From Salsuginibacillus kocurii DSM 18087 (GTDB lineage: Bacteria; Bacillota; Bacilli; Bacillales; Marinococcaceae), in NCBI RefSeq assembly GCF_000377705.1, contig NZ_KB898623.1, forward strand, positions 822,924 to 886,923: a stretch of DNA of 64,000 nt, in the 5' to 3' direction. The position numbers and the translations under genes are program-made. Below the pieces are notes generated by a model. It was given only the letters and a program-made list of their open reading frames with translations. It was not told the origin of the DNA and ran no database searches. This document shows positions 34,734-44,292 of the stretch, in pieces (positions within the stretch are counted from its first letter, which is position 1; every line of letters begins with the position of its first letter).

Positions 34734-34775
34734 CCTAGAATATAATTGAAAATAGAGGTTCAATTATATTCTAGG
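34734..34775. repeat. Perfect 17-base-pair hairpin upstream of the kinase
   Basis: CCTAGAATATAATTGAA (34734-34750) and its exact complement (34759-34775) enclose an 8-base loop. AT-rich, 82 bases upstream of the kinase start and 33 bases from the YczE terminator at 34808. It may be a second terminator or an operator for the carboxylate system. Confidence 0.65.
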
Positions 34776-34807
34776 ATTTATGCCTAATCATTAACTAAAT
34801 CCAAAGT

Positions 34808-34847
34808 TATCAAAAGAGACTACCCTACTGGATAGCCTCTTTTGATA
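34808..34847 (-). terminator. Terminator of the YczE-like gene
   Basis: TATCAAAAGAG (34808-34818) and CTCTTTTGATA (34837-34847) form an 11-base-pair stem with an inner CTA/TAG pairing, 12 bases past the stop. Confidence 0.8.
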
Positions 34848-34858
34848 ATACCTAAAAA

Positions 34859-35485
34859 TTATGAAGCCATCCCTTCATGAATAAGACGACTTTTAATACT
34901 TGAAACTGGTTTGTAAAAAGCTTGAATAAGCGGGCCAATACCGAAAGCAACAAGTACAGTGCCTATGCCAATTGGTCCTCCTAATAAAAAAGCAACAATT
35001 AATACCGAGACTTCAATGACTGTTTTTGAAACAGACATACTTTTGCCTGTACGGTACTGCACTGCCATCATCAAATTATCAATTGGGTTCCTGGCAAATT
35101 CGATTTGAAGATAAAAGCTTACGCCTATAGCAATTAACACAATTCCACTTATCAACATGCCAGCTTGAGCAGGGACGGCCCCTGGCTCTACGTTTCTAAA
35201 CACTACTAAAAGCCAAAAATCGATCAATACGCCAATTAAAAAGATAGTAAGCACAGCTGAAAAATCAGGTTTCTTTTTTAATAAATAGCCATTTATCAAA
35301 ATCAGCAAAAAACCGATAATAAAAATCCAACTACCTACCGTGAGGCCAATATTCCAAGACAACCCTACATAAAGAGCATCCCAGGGGCCGGCACCCAAAT
35401 CAGCCACTAGCATCATGCTGATCCCAACTGAAAGGATCCCCAATCCGACTAGATAAAAGAGACTCTTGATTACACGTTCCCTCAT
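34859..35485 (-). CDS. YczE/YyaS-family membrane protein
   Basis: 208-residue protein with five or six membrane segments (about 8-26, 45-65, 78-98, 108-128, 150-190). Family signatures are MLVADLGAGPWDALYVGLS near the start and ARNPIDNLMMAVQYRTG in the middle. YczE of B. subtilis is needed for surfactin synthesis through an unclear mechanism; relatives are otherwise uncharacterised. Alone between a LuxR-type gene and the kinase operon. The ATG follows GGAGCCG. Confidence 0.8.
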   Translation of the reverse strand: MRERVIKSLFYLVGLGILSVGISMMLVADLGAGPWDALYVGLSWNIGLTVGSWIFIIGFLLILINGYLLKKKPDFSAVLTIFLIGVLIDFWLLVVFRNVEPGAVPAQAGMLISGIVLIAIGVSFYLQIEFARNPIDNLMMAVQYRTGKSMSVSKTVIEVSVLIVAFLLGGPIGIGTVLVAFGIGPLIQAFYKPVSSIKSRLIHEGMAS

Positions 35486-35608
35486 CAGCTACGGCTCCAT
35501 TCCTAAAATCTTGCAACTACGCTATCATATCATGTATAGAGCTCTTCTTCTATTCCTCTTTTGCCATTGGGGTTTTTAGCTGCTCCTTTAAAACACAGCC
35601 TTTACCTC

Positions 35609-36313
35609 TCACCTTAATAAATCAAGTTCAATGACACGCTTAACGATGTGTGTTCGATCATTGGCTTGAAGGACTCGCGCAATATAACTAATATGATTAT
35701 TTACAGTTGAAGGAGCTATATAGCACTCTTTAGCAATCAACAGGTTGTTTTTCCCTTTTAATAGCTCATTGATAATTAAAATCTGAGTGTTACTAAATAA
35801 GCATGCTGCTCGTTGAGTACACAATGTTAACTGATTTTCCTCTTCCTCCGCTTTTTGCAGCTCTGCTTGCTGAATTTCTTCAATTAACGTCTGCTGTAAT
35901 AATGGGTCAATGTAACATTTATGCTGCCAAAGTAATTGAAAATGATCTATTAGTTCAACGGTCTTTCGTTGAGTTGAAAACACATGAGTCACATTCATTT
36001 GTAATAACGCTTGAAGGCGGTCAGAATCCTCTGCTTCAATAATAGCAGCTTTTCGATAATAAAAGAAATCGCTCTCAAATTGATAAGGAGAAGACCAATA
36101 GTCCTCACTCTCTTCCGGAGATAAAACGACTAAGCCAGATTGTGTAGGAAAAGGGGTATTCATACTTTTTTGGAGAAGGGCAACTGTGAACCATTGGTTG
36201 TTTTGGTCTTGAATAACCTCATGTAAACAAGGGTCTGTCCATTGAAGAAGTATAACAGGTTGTGAGGCCATCCATTGTACTTTAGGTTTTGTAGTTTGCG
36301 TCTCTTTAGTCAT
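35609..36313 (-). CDS. Second orphan LuxR-type regulator (paralogue of 10591-11286)
   Basis: 234 residues. C-terminal LuxR-type helix-turn-helix (about 168-234): TQILIINELLKGKNNLLIAK, then APSTVNNHISYIARVLQAND, ending in VKRVIELDLLR. The N-terminal 150 residues keep the size of a receiver domain but lack an evident acidic pocket. Shared with the other paralogue: YIDPLLQ before the linker, TVNNH in the recognition helix, and a very similar ending (I/V-K-R-x-I-E-x-D). Ribosome binding site GAAGGGTGAG precedes the ATG. No partner gene; target unknown. Confidence 0.75.
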   Translation of the reverse strand: MTKETQTTKPKVQWMASQPVILLQWTDPCLHEVIQDQNNQWFTVALLQKSMNTPFPTQSGLVVLSPEESEDYWSSPYQFESDFFYYRKAAIIEAEDSDRLQALLQMNVTHVFSTQRKTVELIDHFQLLWQHKCYIDPLLQQTLIEEIQQAELQKAEEEENQLTLCTQRAACLFSNTQILIINELLKGKNNLLIAKECYIAPSTVNNHISYIARVLQANDRTHIVKRVIELDLLR

Positions 36314-36821
36314 CTACTCTCACCCTTCCACAAGTTACAGAAAAATGAAAAAATTAAGATTGATATTTAAGCTGCACTTAAGCCTACATCTGTTACTTTA
36401 GTGATGTAGATTGAAAGTGAATACTTTTTCCTATTTATATAATACCATATATTCGCTGAAAATGGACGTTGATTGCAATACTTACGACATATTTCGCAAG
36501 CTTTTAATTGAGCTATTTATTCTCTACTACACTTACCTTTCTCTTCTTAATATAAAGTGCCCTTTCGCAAAAGAGACTGCTTTTTTCTAGGTTTTGAGCC
36601 AAAAAGAAAGCTCTCATTGTTTACTTATAAGCAACAATAAGAGCTTTCTTTTTTTTTGGCTCTGTTAAAGGCGTAAAGATCGTTACTATTCCGAAAAGGT
36701 CTCCTTTCAGTCAAGCGATGCTGTTGAACCCCCGCAGGTCGTTAAACAGATGATGCTCGCGGAGACTTGGAGAAAAGGAGATCACAGCAGGAATGTCACC
36801 TCTTCTCTTTAATAGAGCCTT
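36314..36821. other. Intergenic region with a strong terminator
   Basis: 508 bases between the MCP gene end and the LuxR-type start. The hairpin at 36601-36653 (AAAGAAAGCTCT pairing with AGAGCTTTCTTT, with an inner ATTGTT/AACAAT) ends the MCP transcript. The stretch 36661-36820 includes a possible imperfect hairpin around 36775-36805. No coding sequence is supported. Confidence 0.6.
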
Positions 36822-38951
36822 TTATTTAAGTTCCGTTTGAAATTCAGCAATACTGCTTTTTAGCTCTTCAGCTAATTTTGCTAAAGATTCGCTTGATGAG
36901 GCAATTTCTTGCATTGAAGCTGTTTGTTCTTCAACCGAAGCGGAAGCCTGTTCGGTCCCAGCCGCATTCTCTTCTGCTATCATAGATAGATTAGCAACGA
37001 TAGCGATCATTTCTTCAGCTTTTTGTTTCATGGTTTCACTTGAGATGGAGAGAGCGCCTATCGTTTGATTGGTTTCATCAATTGATTCTGCTACTTCAGA
37101 AAATGCGCCAGTAGTATCGTTCACACGTGAAGTTTGGCGGTTGATTGCTTGTTTAGACTCATTCATCGACTCCACCGCTTGTTTTGTCTGAGCCGTGAGC
37201 TCTGTAATTACCTTGGTGATTTCTTCAGTTGACTGATTTGATTGTTCTGCCAGCTTTCGAATTTCCTCAGCTACTACGGCAAAGCCTTTACCTGCTTCGC
37301 CAGCCCTCGCTGCTTCGATCGAAGCATTTAACGCAAGCAAATTGGTTTGTTCGGAAATGCTTTGAATCATAGTGGTAGCAGCTGATATTTTCCCAGCAAA
37401 ATCATCTGTCTTTACAATGATCTGTTCTGCCTGATCTGTTGCTGTCTGCGTTTCTGTGGTTACTTCATTCAACTGTCGCATCGCTTCCACCCCTGTATCT
37501 TTTGCGCGATTGATTTGAGCAGTAAGTTGACGAAGTTCCTGAATATGATCTTGATTATTATCAACAAGTTCTCCAAGCTCTTTTACACGAGTAGATCCCT
37601 GTTCTGTGTCATTAGACTGCGTCGTAGCGCGTTTAGCAATGTCTTCGATGGTATACGCCACTTCCTCAGAAGCTTTTGAGGATTCATCGCTTACTGCCGT
37701 TAATTCCTCGGATGAAGCAGCTACTTGTTCTGAGCTCTCGGAGATTCGTTGAATCACTTGATTAAAGCTTTCCCTCAAGCCATTCACAGATTTTGTCATC
37801 GTACCAATCTCATCTTTTTTGTTCATGTACTTGATGTTTTCAGCTTGGTTATCATCTCGTAAATCAAGCTGAGCCATTGTTTCTAACCGTTGTGATAGAT
37901 ACTTTATAGGCCTGGTTATTGACCTTGATACCCATATGATCAATCCGGTCAAAAGAAGCAAGGAAACGCCCGCAATAACAGCAGCCTGTACTGCGGCTTG
38001 GTTGGCTTCAGATGTTATTTCATCGGTTGGAATAACTGTAGCAAACGCCCATGGTTCTCCAACCCCATCTACTTCTACGGGGAGGATGGTAACAAATTCT
38101 TCTTGATTTCGATTAACGGAATCCTCTGTAAAGCGGAAAGACTGACCTGATTGAATTTGTTCATGAATCCCTTCAGTGTTAAATTCATCTGTAATGTCAC
38201 TGCCCATAGCTTCTTCATTTTGGTGGGCAGCAATCATGCCATCATGAGAAATCAACATGCCAAAACCACTATCATAGAGCTCTACGTCTGCTAATAGATG
38301 CTGTAAACTGTCTAACGCAAAGTCTACCCCAGTTACTCCTAGCACTTCACCATCTATCACCATTGGGTAGGAGACTGAAACCATCATAACTTCTTCCCCA
38401 TCAGCTCCCTCAAGTTCATAACTCATGGGTTCAATAATAACAGGTTCACCGCTCTCTAACGGAAGGTTGTACCAATCTCCCTCAGCATCTGTAGAATCAT
38501 ACGTCTCACCCGTAGATTCAAAATTCATCTCACCGCCTGGGCGATTCCAGTAAGGGGCAAAGCGTCCACCAGTGTTATGTCCTTCCTCTCCTTCAAACTC
38601 TTCATCATTGCCATCAAAAGCATCTGGCTCCCACACCGACCATGCCCCTAATAAGTCTTCATTTTCTTCCAACGTTTCTCCTAGAATGTCAACAACCATT
38701 TGGCGTTCTGGATCCGGGCTTTGTTGCAATACTTCAAATGTGTGAGTCAAGTTTTTAGCTAGCTCATATCCGTTCTCTAATTCGCGTAAGGCAGTCTGCC
38801 CTAAGTTTTCAGCTTGTGCTTCGGCATATGTATTCGCCTGATCTGTGGCTTGATTATAAGAAGAAGCAACTACGTAACCGATCGTTACGATAAATACTAG
38901 CAATACCACACCCAATATCATACTTAATATTTTAGCTTGTATCGATTTCAT
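36822..38951 (-). CDS. Methyl-accepting chemotaxis protein with dCache domain
   Basis: 709-residue chemoreceptor. Membrane segment about 9-29, extracellular double-Cache domain about 35-305 ([22 protein letters not shown] and [27 protein letters not shown] are typical), second membrane segment about 322-345, HAMP about 346-400, and a methyl-accepting signalling domain to the end with the invariant hairpin tip [40 protein letters not shown] shown here only by its core residues. Cache receptors of this type usually sense amino acids or organic acids. The protein is acidic outside. It is a single-gene unit. Confidence 0.95.
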   Translation of the reverse strand: MKSIQAKILSMILGVVLLVFIVTIGYVVASSYNQATDQANTYAEAQAENLGQTALRELENGYELAKNLTHTFEVLQQSPDPERQMVVDILGETLEENEDLLGAWSVWEPDAFDGNDEEFEGEEGHNTGGRFAPYWNRPGGEMNFESTGETYDSTDAEGDWYNLPLESGEPVIIEPMSYELEGADGEEVMMVSVSYPMVIDGEVLGVTGVDFALDSLQHLLADVELYDSGFGMLISHDGMIAAHQNEEAMGSDITDEFNTEGIHEQIQSGQSFRFTEDSVNRNQEEFVTILPVEVDGVGEPWAFATVIPTDEITSEANQAAVQAAVIAGVSLLLLTGLIIWVSRSITRPIKYLSQRLETMAQLDLRDDNQAENIKYMNKKDEIGTMTKSVNGLRESFNQVIQRISESSEQVAASSEELTAVSDESSKASEEVAYTIEDIAKRATTQSNDTEQGSTRVKELGELVDNNQDHIQELRQLTAQINRAKDTGVEAMRQLNEVTTETQTATDQAEQIIVKTDDFAGKISAATTMIQSISEQTNLLALNASIEAARAGEAGKGFAVVAEEIRKLAEQSNQSTEEITKVITELTAQTKQAVESMNESKQAINRQTSRVNDTTGAFSEVAESIDETNQTIGALSISSETMKQKAEEMIAIVANLSMIAEENAAGTEQASASVEEQTASMQEIASSSESLAKLAEELKSSIAEFQTELK

Positions 38952-39164
38952 TTGTTCACCTTCCCTTTCATTCTAAATACCCGTATCTTTATGCCTGACC
39001 GACAAAATTCGACTAATATAGATTAAGTCTTTCAGATCACTAAAGCAACTATGATTACTCTTAACCAGTGCGATAGACTTGCTACAGACAGCTACAATCC
39101 CTTCTCATTCTTCACTTACATTGAATAGCTAGATATTTGCTCTATATCAACCGATTTCAACAAA

Positions 39165-39198
39165 ATAACCTCTACCCTAAAACTGGTGTAGAGGTTTA
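39165..39198 (-). terminator. Hairpin after the capA remnant
   Basis: AACCTCTAC (39167-39175) pairs with GTAGAGGTT (39188-39196). It lies 50 bases beyond the remnant stop at 39248 and is followed on the minus strand by TTATTTTG. The decayed gene still has its terminator. Confidence 0.7.
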
Positions 39199-39247
39199 TT
39201 AAGTGTATAATACTTTCTTAGTGAAAGTTTCAGTGCAAGGCGAAAAG

Positions 39248-39540
39248 TTATAGTTCTACCTTACCAGTTCCATCTTCTTGGATAATGATATTCGTTCCAA
39301 AAGCAGAAGAAAGTTCTTTTAAGTGCTTCATAATCTTACTGTTTTTGCTAGGCTCTGGCCATCCCCGTGCATATCTCGGCCTTCCAAAGCCTAACTCAAT
39401 CGGCTGTAACTCTATAGCTGTAATTTCACCATTTTTCATTTTCCAAATGGGAATGATTGACTCCCATACGAGCGCATTTGTGCCCAGGCCTATTTTCCCG
39501 TTTTCACTACGTGCATCTAAAGCATTGGCCACAGATGCTA
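39248..39540 (-). pseudogene. C-terminal remnant of a CapA/PgsA-family poly-gamma-glutamate synthesis protein
   Basis: About 95 residues reading VANALDARSENGKIGLG, then WESIIPIWKMKNGEITAIEL, PIELGFGRPRYARGWPEPSK and HLKELSSAFGTNIIIQEDG. This matches the C-terminal end of CapA-type metallophosphatase proteins, whose full length is about 350-400 residues; the catalytic N-terminal part is absent. The open frame reaches 39586 only by overlapping the nagZ gene, and there is no ribosome binding site. It probably marks a deletion joining nagZ to a lost capA. A gene whose start lies inside nagZ is the less likely alternative. Confidence 0.75.
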
Positions 39541-39554
39541 GCAGAACACCTGCT

Positions 39555-42173
39555 CTAATACATCGTGTCATGTAACATGACGGCAAAATCTTGTCTTGTA
39601 ATATCTAAATGTGGACTATATTCTTGTTCCCCTGTGCCATTTGTAATGTGATGAGCATAAAGTGTTTCAATTTCCCCTTGTAAGGAGTGTCCTTGAATAT
39701 CCTCTATCTCTTCGTCAATATGGCCTTCAAGGTCCCAAGCCCGGACTAGAACTGCTGCTGATTCAGCTCGTGTAATTGAAGCTTTAGGGTTGAAGGCTCC
39801 TTTATCATCTCCTTCAAAAATCCCTTCAGCTGTTACAGCTTCAATGTATGGATGTCCATACCAGCTTTGGTCTACATCATTGTAGGAAGACTTCACTTCC
39901 TCCTCTATAGGTAAGGAACTCGCCCTTGTTAACATAATTGCTGCTTCTTCTCGTGTGATCGATGCTTCAGGAGCAAAGGTGCCAGCTGCTACCCCTTCTA
40001 AAATCTCTTCTCCAACTAATGTCATAATCTCTTCATAACCTCGGTCAGAAGGAGAAACATCATTAAATTCCACCGGAGGGGCTGGCTGTTCTTCATAGGT
40101 TAACCCATGCACATAAGGAAAAAGCTCTTCATCGTCATGATCATAAATCGTTACTGGCAATTCCCCATTCGGTTCATTTTCCCCAAAGATGGTAGCAGCG
40201 GTTGCTTCAAAACTAGCATCTTGAAAACCGTACTGAGCTAAATAAGCATCTACATCATCGTAGGTCATTACATCATATGGGTTACGAATGCCAACCCCAA
40301 TCACCGGAGCTTCACTCTCTGCAGCAAGGTGCTGATAAACCATCATGTGAGGATGCTCTGGTGACCGGTCATCCACCTCAAAGGTATTTGAGCCTACTAT
40401 GACAGCATTACTTTCTGCAATGACTGCTTGTTGCTCCTCGGTTAATGTTTCTTGTTCGTCTTCGAGCTCGATATGTTGGACATTGGTGTGATACGCTTCC
40501 ACTGCTTCTGCAAGTTGATCACTATCTTCAGCTCCTACCACTGTGATCATTTCGCCTTCTTCAGAGTTAAGCGGTAAAGTTTCATCTTCATTTTTCACCA
40601 ACGTAATCGATTCTTCCGCGACTTCTTGTTCAATAGCTACATGTTCTTCTGACAAAATAATCTCCTGAACTTGCTCCTTTAATTCTTCACGATCGGCTGT
40701 TTCTTCTTGTTTAAAAATGCCTCGTTCAAGCTTTAAAGTAAGCACGCGTTCTACCGCTTCATCAAGGCGTTCCTGTTCAATTTCACCATTTTGAACAGCC
40801 TCATAAACGCCTTCAAATACTTCAGGCAATCCTACAGGCATTAACACAATATCAGTGCCTGCATTAATGGTGCGTATGACTGCATCCACCGGATCAAAGT
40901 GATCTGCAATAGCATCCATGTCTAAGGCATCCGTCATAATAACGCCATCATACTCCATCTCTTCACGGACAAGCCCCGTCAATACCTCTTCTGAAAGTGT
41001 AGCCGGTAAGGCGATTTCCGACCCATCATCTTCAGAAATAACGGTGGTGTCATCAATCTCTGGGAACGTAACATGAGATGTCATAATCGCATCAATGTCT
41101 TCGTCCATTATTTTTTGAAAAGGGACAAGTTCAACATTAAACAAGCGCTCACGGTCATGAGGGACTTCCGGCAACCCAATATGCGAATCTACATCTGTAT
41201 CCCCGTGGCCTGGAAAGTGCTTAGCAATGCTTGCTGTGCCGTGTTCTTGCAAGCCTTCCATGTAGGAAACTCCCAGCTCACCGACTAACTCTGGATCTTC
41301 ACCGAAAGAACGAACGCCAATGACCGGATTATCAGGATTATTATTTACATCAACTACAGGGGCGAGATTCATATTAATCCCAAGCGCCTCTAATTCAGCG
41401 CCAATCACGTTGCCTGTCTTAAAGGCGAGTTCATTGGAACGTGTGGCTCCGACCGCCATGTTTCCAGGCATGTCTGTCGCTTCTTGCAAACGAGTTACAA
41501 TACCACCTTCCTGGTCGGTAGTGAGCAGCATCCCAAATTGGTCGGCCGCTTCTTTATAATCTTGTACCAAATCAATTGTCTGTTCGGTCTCTACGGTATT
41601 CTCAGCAAATAAAATGATGCCACCCAGGTGGTACTCTTCAATCTTCGCTTCAATTTCTTCATTCATTTTCGTTACATCTTCGCCGTCCCACGTTCTAAAA
41701 TCAGGCATCATAATTTGCCCAATTTTTTGTTCCTGGCTTAAATGATCAAGCGCCCGCGAGAGGACATCATAAGAATGATCGTCGATGGAACGGAGCCCAA
41801 ACGATTCATCTTCGGCTACTTGAAGATGAATGTCGTCTTCAGTTTCCCCATCGCTCACTGTAAGTGTTGCTTCACCTGCTCCTTCAACAGAAACTGTGCC
41901 GTTATTTATAGTTGCCACTTCTTCATTTGATGAAGCCCAGGAGAGATTCAGGCTTACTTCTTCAAATCCTGCTTCTCCCGTTAAACGTAAAGGTGTTAAC
42001 TCAAATTCCTTTTCTGTTCCTTCATGAGGCTCTATCTCTGGAATATTTTCATATAAGAGCAAATGATCAGCTGTTAGCTCTTCCCCCTCTGCCTGATTTG
42101 GCTGCGGGGCAACTAGACCTGCTACAAGCAAGCCAGCCATCATTGTCATTATTGTGGTTCTGCTATTTTTCAT
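39555..42173 (-). CDS. nagZ: Beta-N-acetylglucosaminidase NagZ (GH3) with C-terminal SLH domains
   Basis: 872-residue exported enzyme cleaving terminal GlcNAc from peptidoglycan fragments. Signal peptide about 1-30, a bacterial Ig-like domain about 35-130, GH3 catalytic domain about 135-480 with KHFPGHGDTDVDSHIGLP (the NagZ His-Asp loop, here His in HGDTDVDSH) and nucleophile Asp in GVIMTDALDMD, a GH3 C-terminal domain about 510-690, then three SLH repeats about 695-872. The ATG at 42173 follows AAGGAG; the frame opens upstream to 42239 with no site. It lies 90 bases after the NamZ stop, same strand, likely one operon. Wall anchoring by SLH is unusual for NagZ. Confidence 0.92.
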   Translation of the reverse strand: MKNSRTTIMTMMAGLLVAGLVAPQPNQAEGEELTADHLLLYENIPEIEPHEGTEKEFELTPLRLTGEAGFEEVSLNLSWASSNEEVATINNGTVSVEGAGEATLTVSDGETEDDIHLQVAEDESFGLRSIDDHSYDVLSRALDHLSQEQKIGQIMMPDFRTWDGEDVTKMNEEIEAKIEEYHLGGIILFAENTVETEQTIDLVQDYKEAADQFGMLLTTDQEGGIVTRLQEATDMPGNMAVGATRSNELAFKTGNVIGAELEALGINMNLAPVVDVNNNPDNPVIGVRSFGEDPELVGELGVSYMEGLQEHGTASIAKHFPGHGDTDVDSHIGLPEVPHDRERLFNVELVPFQKIMDEDIDAIMTSHVTFPEIDDTTVISEDDGSEIALPATLSEEVLTGLVREEMEYDGVIMTDALDMDAIADHFDPVDAVIRTINAGTDIVLMPVGLPEVFEGVYEAVQNGEIEQERLDEAVERVLTLKLERGIFKQEETADREELKEQVQEIILSEEHVAIEQEVAEESITLVKNEDETLPLNSEEGEMITVVGAEDSDQLAEAVEAYHTNVQHIELEDEQETLTEEQQAVIAESNAVIVGSNTFEVDDRSPEHPHMMVYQHLAAESEAPVIGVGIRNPYDVMTYDDVDAYLAQYGFQDASFEATAATIFGENEPNGELPVTIYDHDDEELFPYVHGLTYEEQPAPPVEFNDVSPSDRGYEEIMTLVGEEILEGVAAGTFAPEASITREEAAIMLTRASSLPIEEEVKSSYNDVDQSWYGHPYIEAVTAEGIFEGDDKGAFNPKASITRAESAAVLVRAWDLEGHIDEEIEDIQGHSLQGEIETLYAHHITNGTGEQEYSPHLDITRQDFAVMLHDTMY

Positions 42174-42262
42174 CTCTGGATTTCTCCTTCCCCTCCTAGT
42201 ATTGGTCACATATAAACTGTTAATGCTTCTACCCTCCACCTTTCACCAAGATGCCACCTCAT

Positions 42263-44062
42263 TTAGTGAGCAGCTTCAAGTGCGCGGGAGAGCATGAGTG
42301 CAAATTCTCTTCTGGTCACTGTTTGTTCAGGTGCAAACTCTGCCTCGTTGACACCCTCAATAATACCTGCTTCACACAAGGCCATAATTTCCTCAGCAAA
42401 TGGACGCCCCTCAATATCAGTAAATGAAGAAGAGAGAGTTCCACCTGTAAAATCAAACGACCGAACAAAAATAGCAGCCGCTTCCTCTCTCCTTAATTCG
42501 CGCTCGCCATGAAAGTAATTAGTAGTACTGCCCGAAAAAATACCAGCTTCCGCTGCCGCTATAATTTCCTCATAGTGAGGTGTTGATTCATTCACATCAG
42601 CAAAGGAAACAGTCATCGTCTCATCAATAGGGAGATCAAGAGCGCGAGTTAAAAAGATACTGGCTTCCACTCGTGTAACTAGGTCATCAGGCCGAAAAGC
42701 CCCTGTTGCATCTCCTTCAATTAGCCCTTGATGATACAAATCAACTACTGCTTCGTAGCCCCAATCGGAAGCATCATAATCGGTAAATAACCCTGTAGAA
42801 GAGTCTTCATCTGCTTCATAGAGTAGATATTCAGCTCTTGTTTCTTTAAACTCCTCGACTTCAGCTTCCCAGCTAGCCATCATTTCTTCTACAGCCATCC
42901 CATCTTTAATAGCATGTCGTACAAAGTCATTTCCAATTAATAAGTCAAAAAAGGACTGTCCGTCTTCGTTTTCTTCCTGAAATTCAAATTGCTCATACAA
43001 ATCATGTATTGTTTTTACAATATGCAAGCCCATCTCCACACTATCCAGTCGTTCTTCATCGATGAGATGAAGCTGAACTCCGTGGGATAGTTCATCTTCA
43101 AACTTAGAAAATGTCGGAGTGAAAGAAGCCGGTGTAAAATACACCCCTTCCATCTCAATCGCATTCAGTTCCTGACTCAACTCTGTTGAATCAATAAACG
43201 GCGCGCCAAGTAATGTGAAAGGTTGGGTAGTGCCTCGCCCTTCAGAAATATTAGTACCTTCAATCAAAGCAGCTCCCGGATAGACAAAAGCAGATTCCTC
43301 TGTAGGTATGTTTGGAGAGGGCGGAATCCAAAGGCGGTCAAGTTCATTGGCATGGTCTGAACGCTCCCAATTATTCATCTCTACTACTGATAAATCTTCC
43401 CCAAATCCAAATTCTTCATTAAAATAATCAGCTAGTTCTCCAACAGTCATCCCATGACGTAGTGCAATCGGATAGAGGCCGATAAATGATTCATGCCCTT
43501 CTTCAAGGACAGGGCCTTCTACTTTCTCTCCCCCAAGCGGATTGGGGCGGTCGAGTACGATGAAAGGTATGTTTTGCTCCCCTGCCGCTTCCATTGCATA
43601 AGCCATGGTATAAATATAGGTGTAGAACCTGATTCCAATATCTTGAATATCAAACAAAAGCACTTCTACATCTTCAAGCATTTCCGGGGTTGGTTTTTCT
43701 GTTTCTCCGTACAAACTATACACAGGTAGGCCTGTAACATCATCTTCATAATATTCGATGTATTCACCCGCCTGCGCATCACCCCGTACTCCGTGTTCTG
43801 GACCGTAAAGAGAAACCAAATTTACATCCTCTTCTTCATAAATTACATCTACCGTGCTCTCCTGTTCACTATTTCTGCCCGTAGGATTTGTAATTAATCC
43901 GACATTCTTACCCTCAATTTTTTCAAACTCTTCTTCCATTAACACATCAATGCCTACTTCCAGCTCAGTCCCATTTTCCATCTCGGCTTCAACAGTAGTT
44001 GTTATTGCAGAACCAATAAAAACTCCTAGAAAAAGAACAGTCAGTGAACTCCTCCACCTCAT
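42263..44062 (-). CDS. namZ: Exo-N-acetylmuramidase NamZ (DUF1343) with C-terminal SLH domains
   Basis: 599-residue exported protein. Signal peptide about 1-27, then a DUF1343/NamZ domain about 35-410 (GKNVGLITNPTGRN, YGPEHGVRGDAQAGE, LLFDIQDIGIRFYTYIYTMA, LDRPNPLGG, EGTNISEGRGTTQPF). NamZ enzymes release MurNAc from the end of glycans. Three SLH repeats fill about 425-599. In B. subtilis namZ (ybbC) sits beside nagZ and amiE for muropeptide salvage; here nagZ follows by 90 bases and both carry SLH domains. The ATG follows AAAGGAGGAGC. Confidence 0.92.
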   Translation of the reverse strand: MRWRSSLTVLFLGVFIGSAITTTVEAEMENGTELEVGIDVLMEEEFEKIEGKNVGLITNPTGRNSEQESTVDVIYEEEDVNLVSLYGPEHGVRGDAQAGEYIEYYEDDVTGLPVYSLYGETEKPTPEMLEDVEVLLFDIQDIGIRFYTYIYTMAYAMEAAGEQNIPFIVLDRPNPLGGEKVEGPVLEEGHESFIGLYPIALRHGMTVGELADYFNEEFGFGEDLSVVEMNNWERSDHANELDRLWIPPSPNIPTEESAFVYPGAALIEGTNISEGRGTTQPFTLLGAPFIDSTELSQELNAIEMEGVYFTPASFTPTFSKFEDELSHGVQLHLIDEERLDSVEMGLHIVKTIHDLYEQFEFQEENEDGQSFFDLLIGNDFVRHAIKDGMAVEEMMASWEAEVEEFKETRAEYLLYEADEDSSTGLFTDYDASDWGYEAVVDLYHQGLIEGDATGAFRPDDLVTRVEASIFLTRALDLPIDETMTVSFADVNESTPHYEEIIAAAEAGIFSGSTTNYFHGERELRREEAAAIFVRSFDFTGGTLSSSFTDIEGRPFAEEIMALCEAGIIEGVNEAEFAPEQTVTRREFALMLSRALEAAH

Positions 44063-44231
44063 ATTTAAGCTCCTCCTTTAGGTTTTTGTGTTACCTACTA
44101 ACCTCCCTTTTGCATAGCGCTTTCGTTTATTGTATAGCTGGATGAAATAATAAATCAATAAAATATACTAAAAATTTGAAATATTATTTCAAATCACGTA
44201 ATAATGGACTAGGATATATCCACCGCAAGCA

Positions 44232-44266
44232 AAAAGGAGTCTATAACACTAAAAAAGAGACTCCTA
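44232..44266 (-). terminator. Terminator of the thioredoxin-like gene
   Basis: AGGAGTCT (44237-44244) pairs with AGACTCCT (44258-44265); the minus strand continues TTTTTGC. It is about 27 bases past the stop. Confidence 0.8.
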
Positions 44267-44292
44267 AAGTATAGAAGTCTCTTCCCAATATT

